Shown piece by piece: positions 12,261-24,624 of a stretch of DNA of 64,000 bases; positions within the stretch are counted from its first letter, which is position 1, and each line of letters opens with the position of its first letter. The DNA lies in assembly GCF_932526225.1 (NCBI RefSeq), contig NC_064038.1, positions 14,867,474-14,931,473 on the forward strand, read 5' to 3'. Origin of the DNA: Nematostella vectensis (Eukaryota > Cnidaria > Anthozoa > Actiniaria > Edwardsiidae). A program made the position numbers and the translations under genes. The notes under the pieces are model-generated. The model ran no database searches. It had not been told where the DNA came from and saw nothing but the letters and a program-made list of their open reading frames with translations.

Positions 12261-13296
12261 AGACAAAAGTTGTCGAATTATTTTTACGAGTAAGCCCACT
12301 AAACTGGTTCTTTGCCCATAACATATAAAAATTCCACGGAGGACATCGGTAGTAAAAAAAAGGAGACAAACGAAATATGCTTCATACAATCACTTTATCA
12401 AACGTTACCAGGTAATGAATGCGCAAAATATCGCAGTACAAACGGGTTGTCAACGCGTTCTGTTTGAGTAATACAGAAACTGTATTCCAGCATATCCTTT
12501 CATTCAAGTTGAATAAGAAGTGGAAAGTGTTATTCTGTGAAACTTGCTTCTTAAAATACCTTATGACTACTCCCGCTATGTTTTCATATGAATATTAAAA
12601 ACGCCACGACTCGGGGCAGAGCCCTCTTTAGACGAGCATTTTGTTGATGTTAAAGCCTTATAACCTATAAAGTGAGCTCTATTCTCCTTAAACAAAAGAC
12701 TAATCTTGACCGCAAACCATCATCTGCTTTACGATGAAACGGGATATTTATTTTCGGCTGCGCGCAAATAGTTTACCAAATGGCGGGAAATATAGAAATA
12801 GCAAATAACATAAATGACCTCATTGGGAAGAAACATTTGGCAAACGTAAGAACGCATAAAGCGTTTGAATGAAATACCTTTTCAGATAAGTATTTTTCAA
12901 AAGGCCTGTCTCAAAAATACACATTTTATCTGTACATTATAAAATTATATTTGCTTACCTCGCTCCCGGGACGAAACAAATTTCGCTGAAATGAAATTCA
13001 GGCATTCTTCGAGTGCTGTTGAATTCACAACAAAATGCCTCCGAAGCGGTAGTTTAGATCGCCGAACTCCACAAGGAAGAAAAATTTACTTTGAAAGTCG
13101 ATTAAAAAATTCTTCGAAATGGCAAATAGTAAGAGAAATAAGGATCCGGCAAAAGAACAGCATAGCGCTGTTTTAAAATTCGTTTAGAGAAAGTGCTTTA
13201 GAAAAGTAAAGTGAATTATTCGGTAAAACCTACTCACGTGTCAAAAGAGGGTAATCCGATTGGTAAAATAACCTATTAAATATGGATGAGTAAACC
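12261..13296. other. no recognisable gene
   Basis: AT-rich sequence without a supported coding frame. The short open frame at 12991-13176 has no recognisable motif. Confidence 0.4.
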
Positions 13297-13492
13297 GTAA
13301 CAGTGAAACTGGACTTAGCACCGAAATCTTGAATGGCTTCCCAGTCACACGTAGAGAATGTTCCAAAATCATGTACCGTATTCTATTACGGTTTTGCATT
13401 ATCTAACTAACAATTAATTGCAGTTATCAGAAAATAGGATGTGACTAGGAAGCGATTTCAGTGCTAAGTCAAGTTTCTTGATCCACTGTTAC
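13297..13492. mobile_element. ~196-bp hairpin element (MITE-like)
   Basis: The left end GTAACAGTG... and the right end ...CACTGTTAC are inverted copies. Further inward, acttagcaccgaaatc pairs with gatttcagtgctaagt and cccagtcacac pairs with gtgactagg, so most of the unit can fold back. No clear target duplication was found. The shape suggests a small non-autonomous DNA element. Confidence 0.6.
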
Positions 13493-14140
13493 TATCTGTA
13501 TTGTACATAATAATCGTAAGTGGGAAGGGAGATTTCTTGCAGATCATTTTATTTAAGTGTATGAGCCTTGCGAACGCCAGCCATCAGTGTAATATAAAGA
13601 AAAGAGGCTTCTGCTATTAGGGATCCACGGATTATGCCTGGCACAACGCACAAGAGATAATTACCGATAAGCTGCCTGAGTGGTTTGCTACTGGCGTATT
13701 CTGTTAGGCAGCTTTATTGGAGTTTGCTTAAGCAGTTGCTGTAATTTTGCTGTTTTGGTCAATTTTTGCGATGCGACGTCTCGCTAACAAAACAGATTCA
13801 AGTTTCACTCTCCGCGCGGCCATTTTAAATATTTGCATAATAAGTAGGTAAATCGATATTGTCAAAAATGGTAATGTACGGCACTGATCACGATCACACC
13901 GTAGCTTATAATAACCACCAGTCACGTGTTCCGTATGCATTAATTACCAGTTAAGGACAATTACCACCAGTTGGCGCGTGCCATATACATTAATTAACTC
14001 GCGGGCGATTAACTCTTAAGAGAAAAACATACACGTTATCGCAAATACTCTTTTATTTTGACTATCATTTCTTTTTTTTCCTTGAATAAGACTGCTAGAA
14101 TTCCACCCTTTTTACACCGTTATTTAGCACTTACGCTCAT
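13493..14140. other. no recognisable gene; small direct duplication
   Basis: No coding evidence. Around 13915-14000 a roughly 55-bp phrase (caccagt...cgtg/cgcgtgcc-tat-cattaatta) occurs twice in diverged form. Confidence 0.4.
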
Positions 14141-14149
14141 CGACAGTGA

Positions 14150-14460
14150 CACCGCCACATTTCATTAATTCTCTTCAATTCATACCGCCAAATCCGCACC
14201 GCCACAACCCCACTGCCACATTCCCACCGCCACATCCCCACTGCCACATCCCACCGCAACATCCCCACTGCCAAATCCACACTGACACATCCAAACTGCC
14301 ACATCCCCACTGCCACCTCCCACCGCAACATCCCCACTGCCACATTCCCACCGCAACATCCACACTGCCACATCCCCACTGCCACATCCCCACTCACACA
14401 TCCCCACCGCCACATCCCCACCGCCACATCCCCACCGCCACGTCCACCGTCACATCCACT
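14150..14460. repeat. C-rich minisatellite, ~13-bp units
   Basis: This stretch is built of variants of CCCCACTGCCACAT and CCCACCGCCACAT, about twenty copies. The lack of stops on both strands comes from the base composition. The overlapping open frames on both strands encode low-complexity His/Pro/Thr or Gly/Trp/Val strings and should not be annotated as proteins. Confidence 0.9.
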
Positions 14461-14764
14461 GCCTCGTATATAAACTACTGTTTAACTCGGAGATTTTGCG
14501 GCATACAAAATCGGCGAAGAGATTAGTAACTGGTGATAACGATTTCGCATTCCAAGCATGACACGAGTAATAGGGCGTTCAAGATAACAATTGCGCGTTT
14601 GCCGTCGACCAACTTCTGCCCAGAGCGCGCTTTTCTGGATTACTGCGCTGCGAGGGGACTCCAACCAGGACCTCTTTTTTCTATCCCATTGTAGTCCTGT
14701 ATCCATGACCCAATTTTCCTTAGAATTGAATCGTTGCCTTTGCATATTGCCAAAGTACGATAGT

Positions 14765-14895
14765 AGCCATGGCTTTTGGAGTGGCGAGTCACGAGTCCGA
14801 AAAGGGTTATTCGGATTCGCAGATCAGGGCTATGATGGGTCGATGGAAATCCGATGCGTTTAAAATGTACATTAGCCTGATGCTTTTAAGGCGAC
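14765..14895 (+). pseudogene. tyrosine recombinase C-terminal fragment
   Basis: The frame starting at 14769 encodes EKGYSDSQIRAMMGRWKSDA followed by FKMYI. This matches the end of eukaryotic tyrosine recombinases of DIRS or Crypton type, where a G-W-S-x-A segment precedes the nucleophilic tyrosine; that tyrosine appears to be present (KMYI). The upstream R and H-x-x-R motifs are not found, so it is only a fragment. Sequence after about 14900 in the same frame does not look like this family. It sits just left of an inverted-repeat element starting at 15152; whether the two belong together is unknown. Confidence 0.65.
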
Positions 14896-15151
14896 CTAGT
14901 TTAGTACATCTCTACCGACGGGCCACGATCCTCTTAGTTCAGGTCTGGGGCTGCTTTCAGGGTCGCGGCCGAAAATTTAAAGTGGGTCGTATTTTAGCGA
15001 AGGCGAGGGCGACGGCCTGGAGTGGTATTCAGACTTGGGATGTACTTTCCCCTAGCAGTTGCACTTCATTTGCGAGCCCCCTCTGCACCAGGGTGGGATG
15101 GCCACATTGCCATGTGTCCTGTGGCGGTTTCTCTTCCAAAACATTGCCGAA

Positions 15152-17616
15152 TAGTCCAGTCAATCTGTGGTTTCAGGTGGAACTAATTGCAATAGAATTT
15201 CTCTCAGCGGATTTTGAACAAGTGTTACAACCTAGTTAACTTACTAAAAGTCCCCAAAAATCCCTTTGGTGGAACATTTTAAAATTTGTGATTTTTCCAT
15301 TTCGGAGCAAAACCACAGGGTAATCTCGTCGGTAAAACGGAAAAATAATAAAATACACGTCTAAATCATTACATTTGAAAGACCATTGGGCAAAGTTGAT
15401 TAAATACCCTGTTTTGATATCTAAACAAAGCAAATTGCCCCTTTCTTATACCTTATCCAATATTTCTGAAATCCAAAAACCACAGGGTACCCGCGTCGAA
15501 AACACTAAACAAATTTGAAAATTCAAGCCTGAATCAGAAAATTTCAAAGGTCATTGGCCAAAAATTACTAAAGACACAAATTCTAGTATCGAAATGAAGC
15601 AACTTGTCCATGTTTCATTTCTATTTTAAATATTTTCTCCACAAATGTGTTTCTGCATCAGTTACTGAAATTTGTATAGAAACAGTGACAGCAACTCAGT
15701 AGCTAGGCTGACAAGTCTAACAAGCGACGAAAAATAATATAAAGTTTAACGCTACCAAGTGTTCATTAAGTCTTGACAGTTTCACGGAGGAAATTGCCCA
15801 CACTGGTGGACTATCATCTTGGCACCACAAGTCTTCAGCGCATCAACATTGAAAAAGATCTCGGGGGCACAATATCGAGCAATCTCACATAGGACAACCA
15901 CATTCTATTTGTGGTGTCCAAGGCCAACAAAATGATTGGTCTGCTCAAGAGGACATTTGTCCTAAATACAGATACAGGGTCAGGCGTTCTTTATACCTGT
16001 CCCTTGTCAAGTCGCAGCTATGTTTCGCCACTGAAGTCTGGTCCCCCGGCAGCGTAAGACTTAAAATGTTCTCCTAGAACGAGTTAAAAGGCGAGCCACC
16101 TGTTGAATTCTAAGAGCCAAGATCGGAGACTTGAGCTATAAAGAGCGACTTCTAAAACTCTATCTACTACCCTTGGTCTACAAAGGAGAGGTGAAAGACC
16201 TAATCTTTTTTTAGTGTAACTAACTAGTGTAACTTCGAAATGTAAATCATAATCGTACTCGTAACCTGATCCCAACCTTAACTTTATCTCCGGGTCTTTG
16301 TAGAACAACTACGTTTATTCAAGCATCTTATTTCAATCGTATTGTAAAACCATAGAATCTAATATGTAACTTAACTCAGTTCAATACGTTCTCTGGCCTA
16401 CTTGCGCTTATAAATATTTCCTGAAGAACCATTAACAGACCCTACTTGCCAATGTATTCAACGTAGACTTACCCTGTACATGGTCCATCGCACGGATCTG
16501 TGACTGCCAACACAATTATTTTTATATTCATTTTATTTCCAATTTGTTTGTTTAGGGGTATACGTCCTGCATGGACCCTGTGCCCATTTACGTATGACCC
16601 CCCATTGGTCATCTTTGTTGTCTAATAAAGCTTTAGAAGACTATTCTAGTAATCAGTAACACTTTTGTGTTTTTTGAGGTTTTACACCAGCCTAAAGAAA
16701 GCAAATGCAATCCAATTTGTGCATTTGCACCGCACCATTTCTAGTAGCGATCCGTGTGTTGGAAGCAAGTCTGTCCGCACTGGACCATTCAATGATCGCT
16801 GATAAATATAATGCGATACAAATGCTAATCGGATTGCAGCACCAGAAGATGAACCTGCAAGAAGAATGGTCTAGACTGTAGTGTGAGGTTTGGAAAGTGC
16901 AAAGGTCAGACTTGTCACAATTCTGGACTAATCGAGCTAGAGCTAGACGTTCACTTTCATTAGAAGTGTAAGTAGCTTTATCTAGGCCGGTGTAATAATT
17001 CAAGAAATTACAAAAGTGTTCCAGATCACCGCTGTATTACATGTATTGAATAGGCTACCTACTGAGCTGATGTCACATATAAGTTTGTTTTCTAGAGAAA
17101 TTTCAGTCACTGACGCGAGTGCGAAGATTGCAGAAATACATTTATGGAGAAAATATTTAAAATAGAAATAAAACACGGACTCTAATTTGTGTCTTTAATA
17201 ATTTTTGGCCAATGACCTTTTAAATTTTGTATTTTCAATTTTTCAGGGTTTTCGGCGCGGGTACCCTGTGGTTTTTGAAATGCAGAAATATTGATAAAAA
17301 GAAGAAAAAATAGGGGCAATTTGCTTTGCTTCGATATTCAAACATTGTCTTTAATCAACTTTGACCAATGGCCTTTTTAATGTACTGATTGAGACGTGTA
17401 TTTTATTTTTTTTCCCGTTTTAACGACGCGGGTACGGTGTGGATTTGCTCCGAAATGGAAAAAAAATCACATATTTTAAGATGTTCCACCAAAGGGATTT
17501 TTGGGGACTTTTAGTATGTTAACTAGGTTGTATCACTTGTTCCAAATCCGCTGAGAGAAATTCTATTGCAATAAGTTCCACCCGGGCCATAAAAATTTCA
17601 TAGATTGACTGGACTA
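15152..17616. mobile_element. DNA element with ~0.5-kb terminal inverted repeats
   Basis: The left end TAGTCCAGTCAATCT and the right end AGATTGACTGGACTA are inverted copies. The match continues with gaps through about 15690 on the left and back to about 17080 on the right. Shared words include ttgcaatagaatttctctca, gtccccaaaaatccctttgg and ccacagggta. Flanking GAA at 15149-15151 and 17617-17619 could be a 3-bp target duplication but may be chance. The interior carries a LINE fragment and no recognisable transposase. The superfamily is not assignable by eye. Confidence 0.75.
15780..16640 (+). pseudogene. LINE reverse transcriptase C-terminal fragment
   Basis: In shifting frames the sequence reads SKANKMIGLLKRTFVL, YLSLVKSQLCFATEVWSP, a RRATC-ILRA block and YKERLLKLYLLPLVYKGEVK. 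This is the usual order after the RT palm in CR1-like non-LTR elements (YrSLVrSqL.YasqvWsP...l..vQrrAtr.il). Stops and frameshifts are frequent. A tctaataaagctttag sequence near 16621 may be the old 3' end. It lies inside the inverted-repeat element, so it is either a nested insertion or captured sequence. Confidence 0.7.
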
Positions 17617-20010
17617 GAAGAGACGGAATAAATGTGTAATGTAATTAACCTTGATCGGTTTTTAATTTTTCAATCACTCAAACGCGGCCGGAGAAATCCA
17701 TATCAATGTGTCGATTACCTCACTTCAGACAACAGGCACGGCGCCCGATGTTGCTCGCATAAGACAATTTTATTAGTATATTAAGATAAAGCCTTACTCG
17801 GGATAAACTTTTTTATTGTCACCGCAAGTGACTAAATTTTTATTTCAAAATTGTCGATATTAATAAATTTCATATGTTTCTGTTTAAATAAGAATTTGGA
17901 AGACTACAGGTGAAAAATAGAAATTTTTGCGATGAAAAAAAAAAGGAATTATGAATTTCCATTTATTTTTCTAATGATTTTTTCTGATTCAAGTGAAAAA
18001 AGCAATTGACGCAAAAGCCAACTGATTGTTACACGGACTAGATTTTTCATTTTCAATTTTAATACGCAAAATAAGAAATACAAAAAGTAAAAATTAAAAA
18101 AAGGTGTGCATTTTATGTTTTCTTTCTATAAGGGAAGTTTAACATGAGGATCACGTTCAATTTTTGTTTTTTGACTCTAAAATCTCCAAAACATTGAATG
18201 GCGGAATGTTACACGGACCCAAAGGGCAGCCGCATCTAAACTCAAACTAAGTTTTAGAAACCTTTATCAAAAGCAGGCCGCCATGCCAGACCCTACACCT
18301 GAAAACAGTATCTACCAAATATGCAAAACGGGCGTGGAAGGCATCTCAAATAAATGCCCAGCATGAGAGAATAAAAGGGACGAAAAAACGAACACGAAAC
18401 CCAACTTACAGCAGTGTCGCTCTTAATAGCTTTTCTAGAGCAATAAAAGTAAACACATTCCCAAGCGAAAGGCTCGTTAAGGGACGCCATTGAAAATAAC
18501 ATCATCAAACGTTTCCTTTTTGCTTTTTGGAGACTCACCCATGTACATGCTTGGGTACTCGATTACTGATAAATATATATCTATGTCTATGGTATGGAAA
18601 AGTGATGACTCACCCTCCTCCTCCCTAGGCACGCGCCTGTGATGGGGATGGTAAAGTGACGACTCACCCTGTTAATAAGATCGGCCACGAACTCTCGAAG
18701 TGCAATCGGCCACCACGCGCGTATTTTGTGTTTGTAGAGGCTGTTATTGCTGAGTCGGGGATTTTGAAGTCCTGCATTCCAAGACTATTGCTGCATTTTG
18801 AACGCAGAGGAGGTAAAAATTCTGAAGAATAAAGATGTTAATTGCTATTTGCGTAGTATTACCCTTTTGGACTTAACTTGAACAGCCATTGTCAGCCATA
18901 GCTCTGTTATTGTTTTAACCAGGTTGGAAGTAGAATTATAAGAACGAATATTAAAACAACCACCAAAAAATAAATTTAATGTTTTATTTTCCAAACGTTT
19001 TCAAGATTATTGCAACAGCTTTCCCAAATTAGTCGTACAGTCGTGTTCGAATACAGATAGTTTAAGCCGTTGTCTCATGCATATCTGCACTTTTTCTTGG
19101 GTTTTATTTCGCGAATGTTTTTTTTTTAAATTGAACTTCCGCCTGAACACCACTGTGTGATTTTAGAGGGGACCATTTTATTTCGGGATTATTTTAGCCT
19201 CTGGCTGTACCGAATAGAGGAACTGGGTGTTTTAGCGAAAGGCACAAATTTACGTAGGCTCGATTTCCAGCTTGTTTTTGTGAGCCCACAGTACGTACCT
19301 CCATCAACGCCTGAATAACTAGTCTGGTCGTTTGTCCTGTGATTGAAATTTCAGCCAATCAGAAAAGCGCCTGGATAGCTCTCATGCTGAAGACCTCTAA
19401 CCGTTAAAAGGCTCAAGTAAAAAGCTTGAAGTCTTAAATCCCAAATCCAATGAAGAAGCAGTGTTAAAATGTTTCCGATAGATAGTTTTCTGTTTTCCCT
19501 GCCAATAGCTTTCAATTGTCTTTTACATGGAACGGGTGCGTTTAACCTACAGGTTTCGGACAATCGCTCGGGGTGAGAATAGGAGCTTTTCTCAGGATGT
19601 TTACAACCCTTGACCGATTAAGCGACGGCAGAACAATGAAAAGTTCGAAAGTGTCTGAGGATTAGCAGGATTCATGCTTCCCGTCCTCGGTAAATTGGGG
19701 GAAATGTTTTACAGCTAGTCAAAATCCTTATTTTACTTAATATATAGATTTAGGCACTGCTTAAAAGCAGAGCCAGCATTGTAGTTTTAGGGGGATCTGG
19801 GTGTCTTTAAAATGGGTTTTTAATGAGATTCAGAATGTGAAATGTAATTATGAATTATATTGGCCCCACCAAGTGGATCAAGAAAGCACTCCTTCAATAA
19901 CATTAAATATGCAGTATGAAAGTTAACAAATGCTAATCCTTGGTGTGAAAAATGCTGTAAAAGTTCAAGCGTTCTTAGTTGACAGACAGTATTTTTTTTC
20001 TTATTTCCAT
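17617..20010. other. no recognisable gene
   Basis: Very AT-rich sequence. The open frames at 18293-18538 and 19351-19563 have no recognisable motifs, splice context or compositional support. Nothing else could be supported. Confidence 0.4.
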
Positions 20011-20011
20011 T

Positions 20012-20926
20012 CACAGAAGTTTCACTATGTATTACTTTTGTCAAAGCAGCATTCTAAACAAGCTTTGATCTTGTTATGAATATGTCAAGAATGTAACAGC
20101 ATTCCAAAGATTGAGATGCCACAACTGATTATTCAGAAGAATGTGTTGAAATTAAACTCCACAAATATACCTCCTGTCAATAGACGTCCAATAAACGTCC
20201 GTTGAAGATAAAAAAAATCCCTTTTTGTTCTTTCGGGGTTGTTCAAACTTTCATCTGAAAATTTCCTCACCCAGCTGCCCAGAAAAATAAGGTCCACTTT
20301 TTTAATCAGAAAACTCACTCCCTTGCCACCCCCCACCCTCCTCCCCCTCAGATAAACTAGGTCCACTTTTTCGGATTTCGCACCTCCCAAGAAAATTCCT
20401 GGGTACCTGCCAGGGATTTACCCAAAATGGCTACTCAAAAATAAATGCAATAAACGCAAATCTTAAATTACTGAAAGTGCTTAATTCCAATTTCTAATTT
20501 CAAACTGAACCATGTTCATTGACCTATGTTAGTTGTAGAGAGGAAGGGATAAACAAATAAAAAAAAAGTCAATGGGGAGTGGAAAAGGGAGAAATGTGAC
20601 TCTAATTAAAACAAATGTGACTCTACTTTTAGAAATATATAACAATAATACAAAGCTTGACTGAGCACTTTCCTAGCTTTTTCCCTTCTCCCTTTTAATA
20701 TGATATAAGACTGTTTTCTTTACAGATTTATTATAGGAAAAGCACAAAAAAGTTTTTTGTTATCTTTATAAAATTTAAGTACGTTGCTCTAATAAAAACC
20801 CATTCCCTTTATAGAAGTTTCATTAATAACCACTTGTATCAAAGCTATATTCTGAAAAACTTTGCCCTTGCAAAGAAACATAATGTATGAAACAGCATTC
20901 CAAAAATAGGTGATATAGTAATACAT
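20012..20926. repeat. pair of diverged ~115-bp direct repeats, 800 bp apart
   Basis: Copy one (about 20012-20126) and copy two (about 20812-20926) share agaagtttca, tcaaagc, attctgaa/attctaaa and aacagcattccaaa in the same order. The sequence between them has no gene. Confidence 0.55.
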
Positions 20927-23030
20927 TTCAGATGTCGACTTTCATCTAGCAAGGAACTTATGGACGCCAGTGAATGATTTTTATAGCTGAAAGCAGAAAC
21001 AATCCAAAGGCCCTTTTTCTCGGGATCTCCTTACATATATATAGACGTGAAGAAAGTCTAGCAGAATGGTAGTGTAGAGCCTCTATAGTCCTCTTTTTAA
21101 CTGCTGCGATGGGCGGGATTTACGAAAACTCGGGTAGATTTTACTATCAGCTTGTACTTCAGACAGAACGGTACCTTAAAGACTTTAGCCCATTTGAGTC
21201 CGCATCTTTACTCATTAAATACAATTTTCAAGCTACATTTTTTTTGTTAACATACGAACTTTAAAGCACTAAAGTGAGGCGGTAAATACACATAAAAGCG
21301 TAAGACCGAGTGGGGCCTGGGAGTTGCCCGGCTGACTGACTTACTGGCTGGCTGGCGAATAATACCACAGGGTACCCGCCCGATGACCACAAAAACCAAG
21401 TCGCATAGCTATACCATATTTCTATACCAATAGAATCAAAAAGCCCAATTGACGGTTTTACGAGCTCTCGATTAGTGAAAAAACATATCATAAAAACACA
21501 ACGACAACGACGTTGACGCCGATGTCAATGATGATGATAATGCTTAATCTTAGTTATTAATTATAAACACGTCTGTCTTAAGGTCGTGATGTTGGCTCGT
21601 GCTAGAGCATCACAATACTTCATTCCAGGCCAGATGATAGTTAAGGCCCTCTTCTAAATGTTCTCATATTGATCATTAAGATGTTTACGTAAACCAGCGA
21701 AAAATACAAAGTATATTAGATAGACGATCTGATCAGCGCACAGTAAATAAACGAAATATCAGCAGTTGTAACACCGCTTTTTAGCTGCCACAGAGCGATA
21801 AGCCGTCTTATGGCTTTCTTCACCAGGACGCAATGTTTAAAGGGTCTGAGGCAAAATTTGAAATACCAGACTTTTAAGAGGTATGAAATTTATCAGAATA
21901 TCTGTTAAAAAATAAGGCACTTCCCTAAGCCCTTTCCACCAGGCGCTAGATTACTTGCCATATTTTTTATAATATAACATAGTACTCATAGAAACTTGAG
22001 AATGGTTGGTTTTACCCGCATAAGGTGTCCAAGGCATGTCTTCACACTGTGTCTCTAGGAATGACACGTCATCTAATGCTAGCGCTGGACCGGTTGAGAA
22101 CGCTTCAAATATGACCTGAAATGATACCAAAAGTCGTCATGTTTTGTATGACAATAAGGGACCATTCGACACCCGACAGAAGGGTTTATCAATAGAGACC
22201 TTAAAAACCCATCTTGAAAATCGTTTAAAATAGTATTTATACGATAGTTCACGTATTTTACTGGTGAAAAAAAGGAGAAAGAAATCGAAAGCCTTTCCCG
22301 TTTGTGTATATGTAGATAACTTACGTGTAGACCCCAGCTGCTACACCGTAAAAACGAGTAGCTTTTAGGGTATATCGCGATAACGTCATCATTTAATAAG
22401 TTCAAAATGGTGCAACCTGTACCCGGGTGCTCGAATCGGGGTATCTTAAGGTCTCTAATAGAAAGATGTTTTACTTTTATAAAGACGGGTTTTCAAGGGG
22501 AGAAAACGGAGACTGAAAAGGAAGCGGAGACTAAAGGGCTCGTGTTGCGTTCGTGTGAAAATCAACACGAAGGCCAAGCAAGCGGAGAGCAAGTAAAGAA
22601 ACTTTTCCGTTCCTTTATTCTCTGTTCTTTCCTTTGCTTGCTTCTCCTTCTCACTCTCACACGCGGAGTGAAGAATCTTACGTCTCTGTTTCCTTTTCCT
22701 GGTAAAGACCTCAAGGAGGCTACTTCATTTCATATAAAGAAGTCAGGTTAAGCCGAGAAAGATCTACCTATATAAGGAATTTAGATTTACCCTTATAAAA
22801 AAAGTAGATCTATTTATATAGGTTAGGTTAAGTTTTACCGTACAAGGAAGGTAGATCTGTTCATATAACAAAGTTAGGATTACATTTATAAGAAAAATAG
22901 ACCGCTCTGCATGGGTTTTCTCATATTCAGCACGCGAAATACGTTAAGGTTTCGTCTTGCAAAACTAACATTCCAGCATCGCCCTTTAATGCTGCTACTT
23001 TCCAAGTGCACATTCCTTCGTTTTTACTCT
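20927..23030. other. no recognisable gene; short repeated motif near 22.8 kb
   Basis: No supported gene. At about 22759-22910 the phrase gtagatctrttyatata recurs three or four times with spacings of 30-65 bp, next to ggttaggtt words. A minus-strand-oriented copy of the accacagggtaccc motif is at about 21364. The open frame at 22407-22751 is Lys/Leu-rich with no family resemblance. Confidence 0.4.
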
Positions 23031-23034
23031 GCTA

Positions 23035-23265
23035 ATGTATACTTGTATTCTTTGTAAGAGGGTAATTGAGAAAGATTACGAACGGTATCTTGTGGATAGC
23101 CAGCGCTCCTCGAATTTCAGCGTTCGAAGTGAACTTGAGCGTTTAGATTTCTGTGTACACAACACAAGCGCATACATATGCAGAAGTAATCGTGATCTGC
23201 TGCTTAAAAGGAGAAATTGGGAAAAGAGCCTAGCCTCTTTGGATACAACTTTGGAAAATAACTAA
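23035..23265 (+). pseudogene. zinc-binding N-terminal module of a multicopy cnidarian-type protein (fragment)
   Basis: This 76-residue frame starts MYTCILCKRVIEKDYERYLV and later contains FSVRSELERLDF and TSAYICRSNRDLLLKRR. I recall this arrangement (an N-terminal CxxC, a v..eL..L segment, then yiCrxC...LkkR) as the start of repeat-associated proteins common in cnidarian genomes. Here the second zinc pair appears broken, with CRSN where CRSC would be expected. A stop follows at 23265 and no downstream exon was recognised. It is probably a remnant, although a truncated gene cannot be excluded. The function of the family is not known to me. Confidence 0.45.
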
Positions 23266-23783
23266 ACGAACGGAATTTACTGTGAAGTTCTGTTTATATA
23301 TGTAGAGAGTTGTTCCTGATTTTAATCACATATCAGGATGGTTCCCATACACTAGGTCTTTACTTTCGTGTCAAGTTATTGTCAAAATCAATACGAGAAA
23401 TAAATATTTCTAAATAAACAAAGCAGTCCGCCATCAGTCTGAAACCGAAATTTGTACTTTTATTACTTACTTCTTATACATGTAGTACTAGTTACCCCCA
23501 AGCTCTCACAAATAAATATACAAATTTGATAGCCAGAGTGCATATCACGAAAAGTCAAAATCTAGCTGTCTAACTGTAACCAATCATTATAAGGAACTCG
23601 CGAATGTAAGCGTTGCTTCAATTGCACCAAATTAAGCAATGTTTTTATCGTCATTTATTTGTAGTCTTGAGCTATCAAAGAACCAATTTGGTTAGTTTTA
23701 TATTGTTCCAACACTTGTGGCAAACGCCAGTCTTCAGTTTCCTGCCAGTCATGAAATCTACTGTAAGACTAACAATTCTCGAT

Positions 23784-24128
23784 CTAATTCATTTCTTTTC
23801 CGCTGCCGAAGGTTTTGGGGTTGTGCATGCGCACTCTTTGACGCATCACTGCAATGAATGACGATTTTGCCCGGTCTAGCACTATTAAGGGACTTGATGT
23901 TTCCCCGTCAGCGACTTGTTTATTCAGCAGTTTGATGTCTCGTTGCAGCTGCTGTATTTTGCTTCTGAATTCAGGATGCTTCTCGTCCCTGATTTTACAT
24001 GCTCTTCTAGAAGAGCAGGGATTATTTTTACACATCGTTTTAGTATGGCCTAAAGTATGGCAGACTGCACATAGGCGAGCTCTTGTTGCAGATAATGGCG
24101 CGAAATCTTTATCTTCTTTAGCTCTTCG
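23784..24128 (-). pseudogene. zinc-knuckle protein fragment
   Basis: The minus strand is open from a stop at 24129-24131 down to 23784. It encodes LCAVCHTLGHTKTMCKNN, a C-x2-C-x4-H-x4-C zinc knuckle, followed by PCSSRRACKIRDEKHPE and a helical, possibly coiled segment (KIQQLQRDIKLLNKQ). The methionine at 24035 falls inside the knuckle, so the true start is upstream and probably lost. With the PB1 fragment at 24.6-24.9 kb on the same strand, this could be one decayed gene, because repeat-associated cnidarian proteins can combine such modules. That link is inference. Confidence 0.5.
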
Positions 24129-24624
24129 CTAGCGCTCTCTAATCGAATTTGTAAGACTTGCAGATTCTCACAAACTTCTTTATTTTTTTACTCAAAAGGA
24201 CTGCAGTCGCTTGTGCTAGGTTGCGGATAGATGAGTTGGACATTCTCCTCTGCACGCTTTAGTTGGGCGGGACGTCTATCTTGCGTAGCTCCCTGGGATA
24301 AGGGGAATTTACTTCGTTAGCTTTGATGAATACCTTTTTTTTAGTCCCGATCTGGAATGCCTTGTGCAGATCTCATTATTTCTGTAAGGGCGAAACCATC
24401 GTTGGCGTAACGTTAACAAAATATTCCATATCAAACATATTCCCCACGGATAGTGTCCTTCGTATACATTGCCTTATATGGGCATTGATGCCCATATTTA
24501 GAAAAGCTAAAGTTTTCCCGCTCCCTGATCTCCAGAAAACATGGTGAAAAATGCTGATTCCTTTCAATTTGAGACTCGAGGAAAAAATGTGTCAAAAAAA
24601 CTTTATCGCTTGTTTAAATCTTTA

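Noticed and set aside
14137-14526. Long overlapping frames on both strands over the minisatellite
   Set aside because: They arise from a repeat lacking stop triplets; the peptides are low-complexity in every frame.
22407-22751. 114-codon frame with a hydrophobic segment
   Set aside because: No recognisable domain. The hydrophobic stretch comes from a run of ctt/ctc triplets, and the 22079-22405 frame on the other strand is equally open.
24376-24567. GSGKT string suggesting an ATPase P-loop
   Set aside because: There is no surrounding Walker A strand pattern, no Walker B, and only 63 codons; likely chance or part of a decayed gene.
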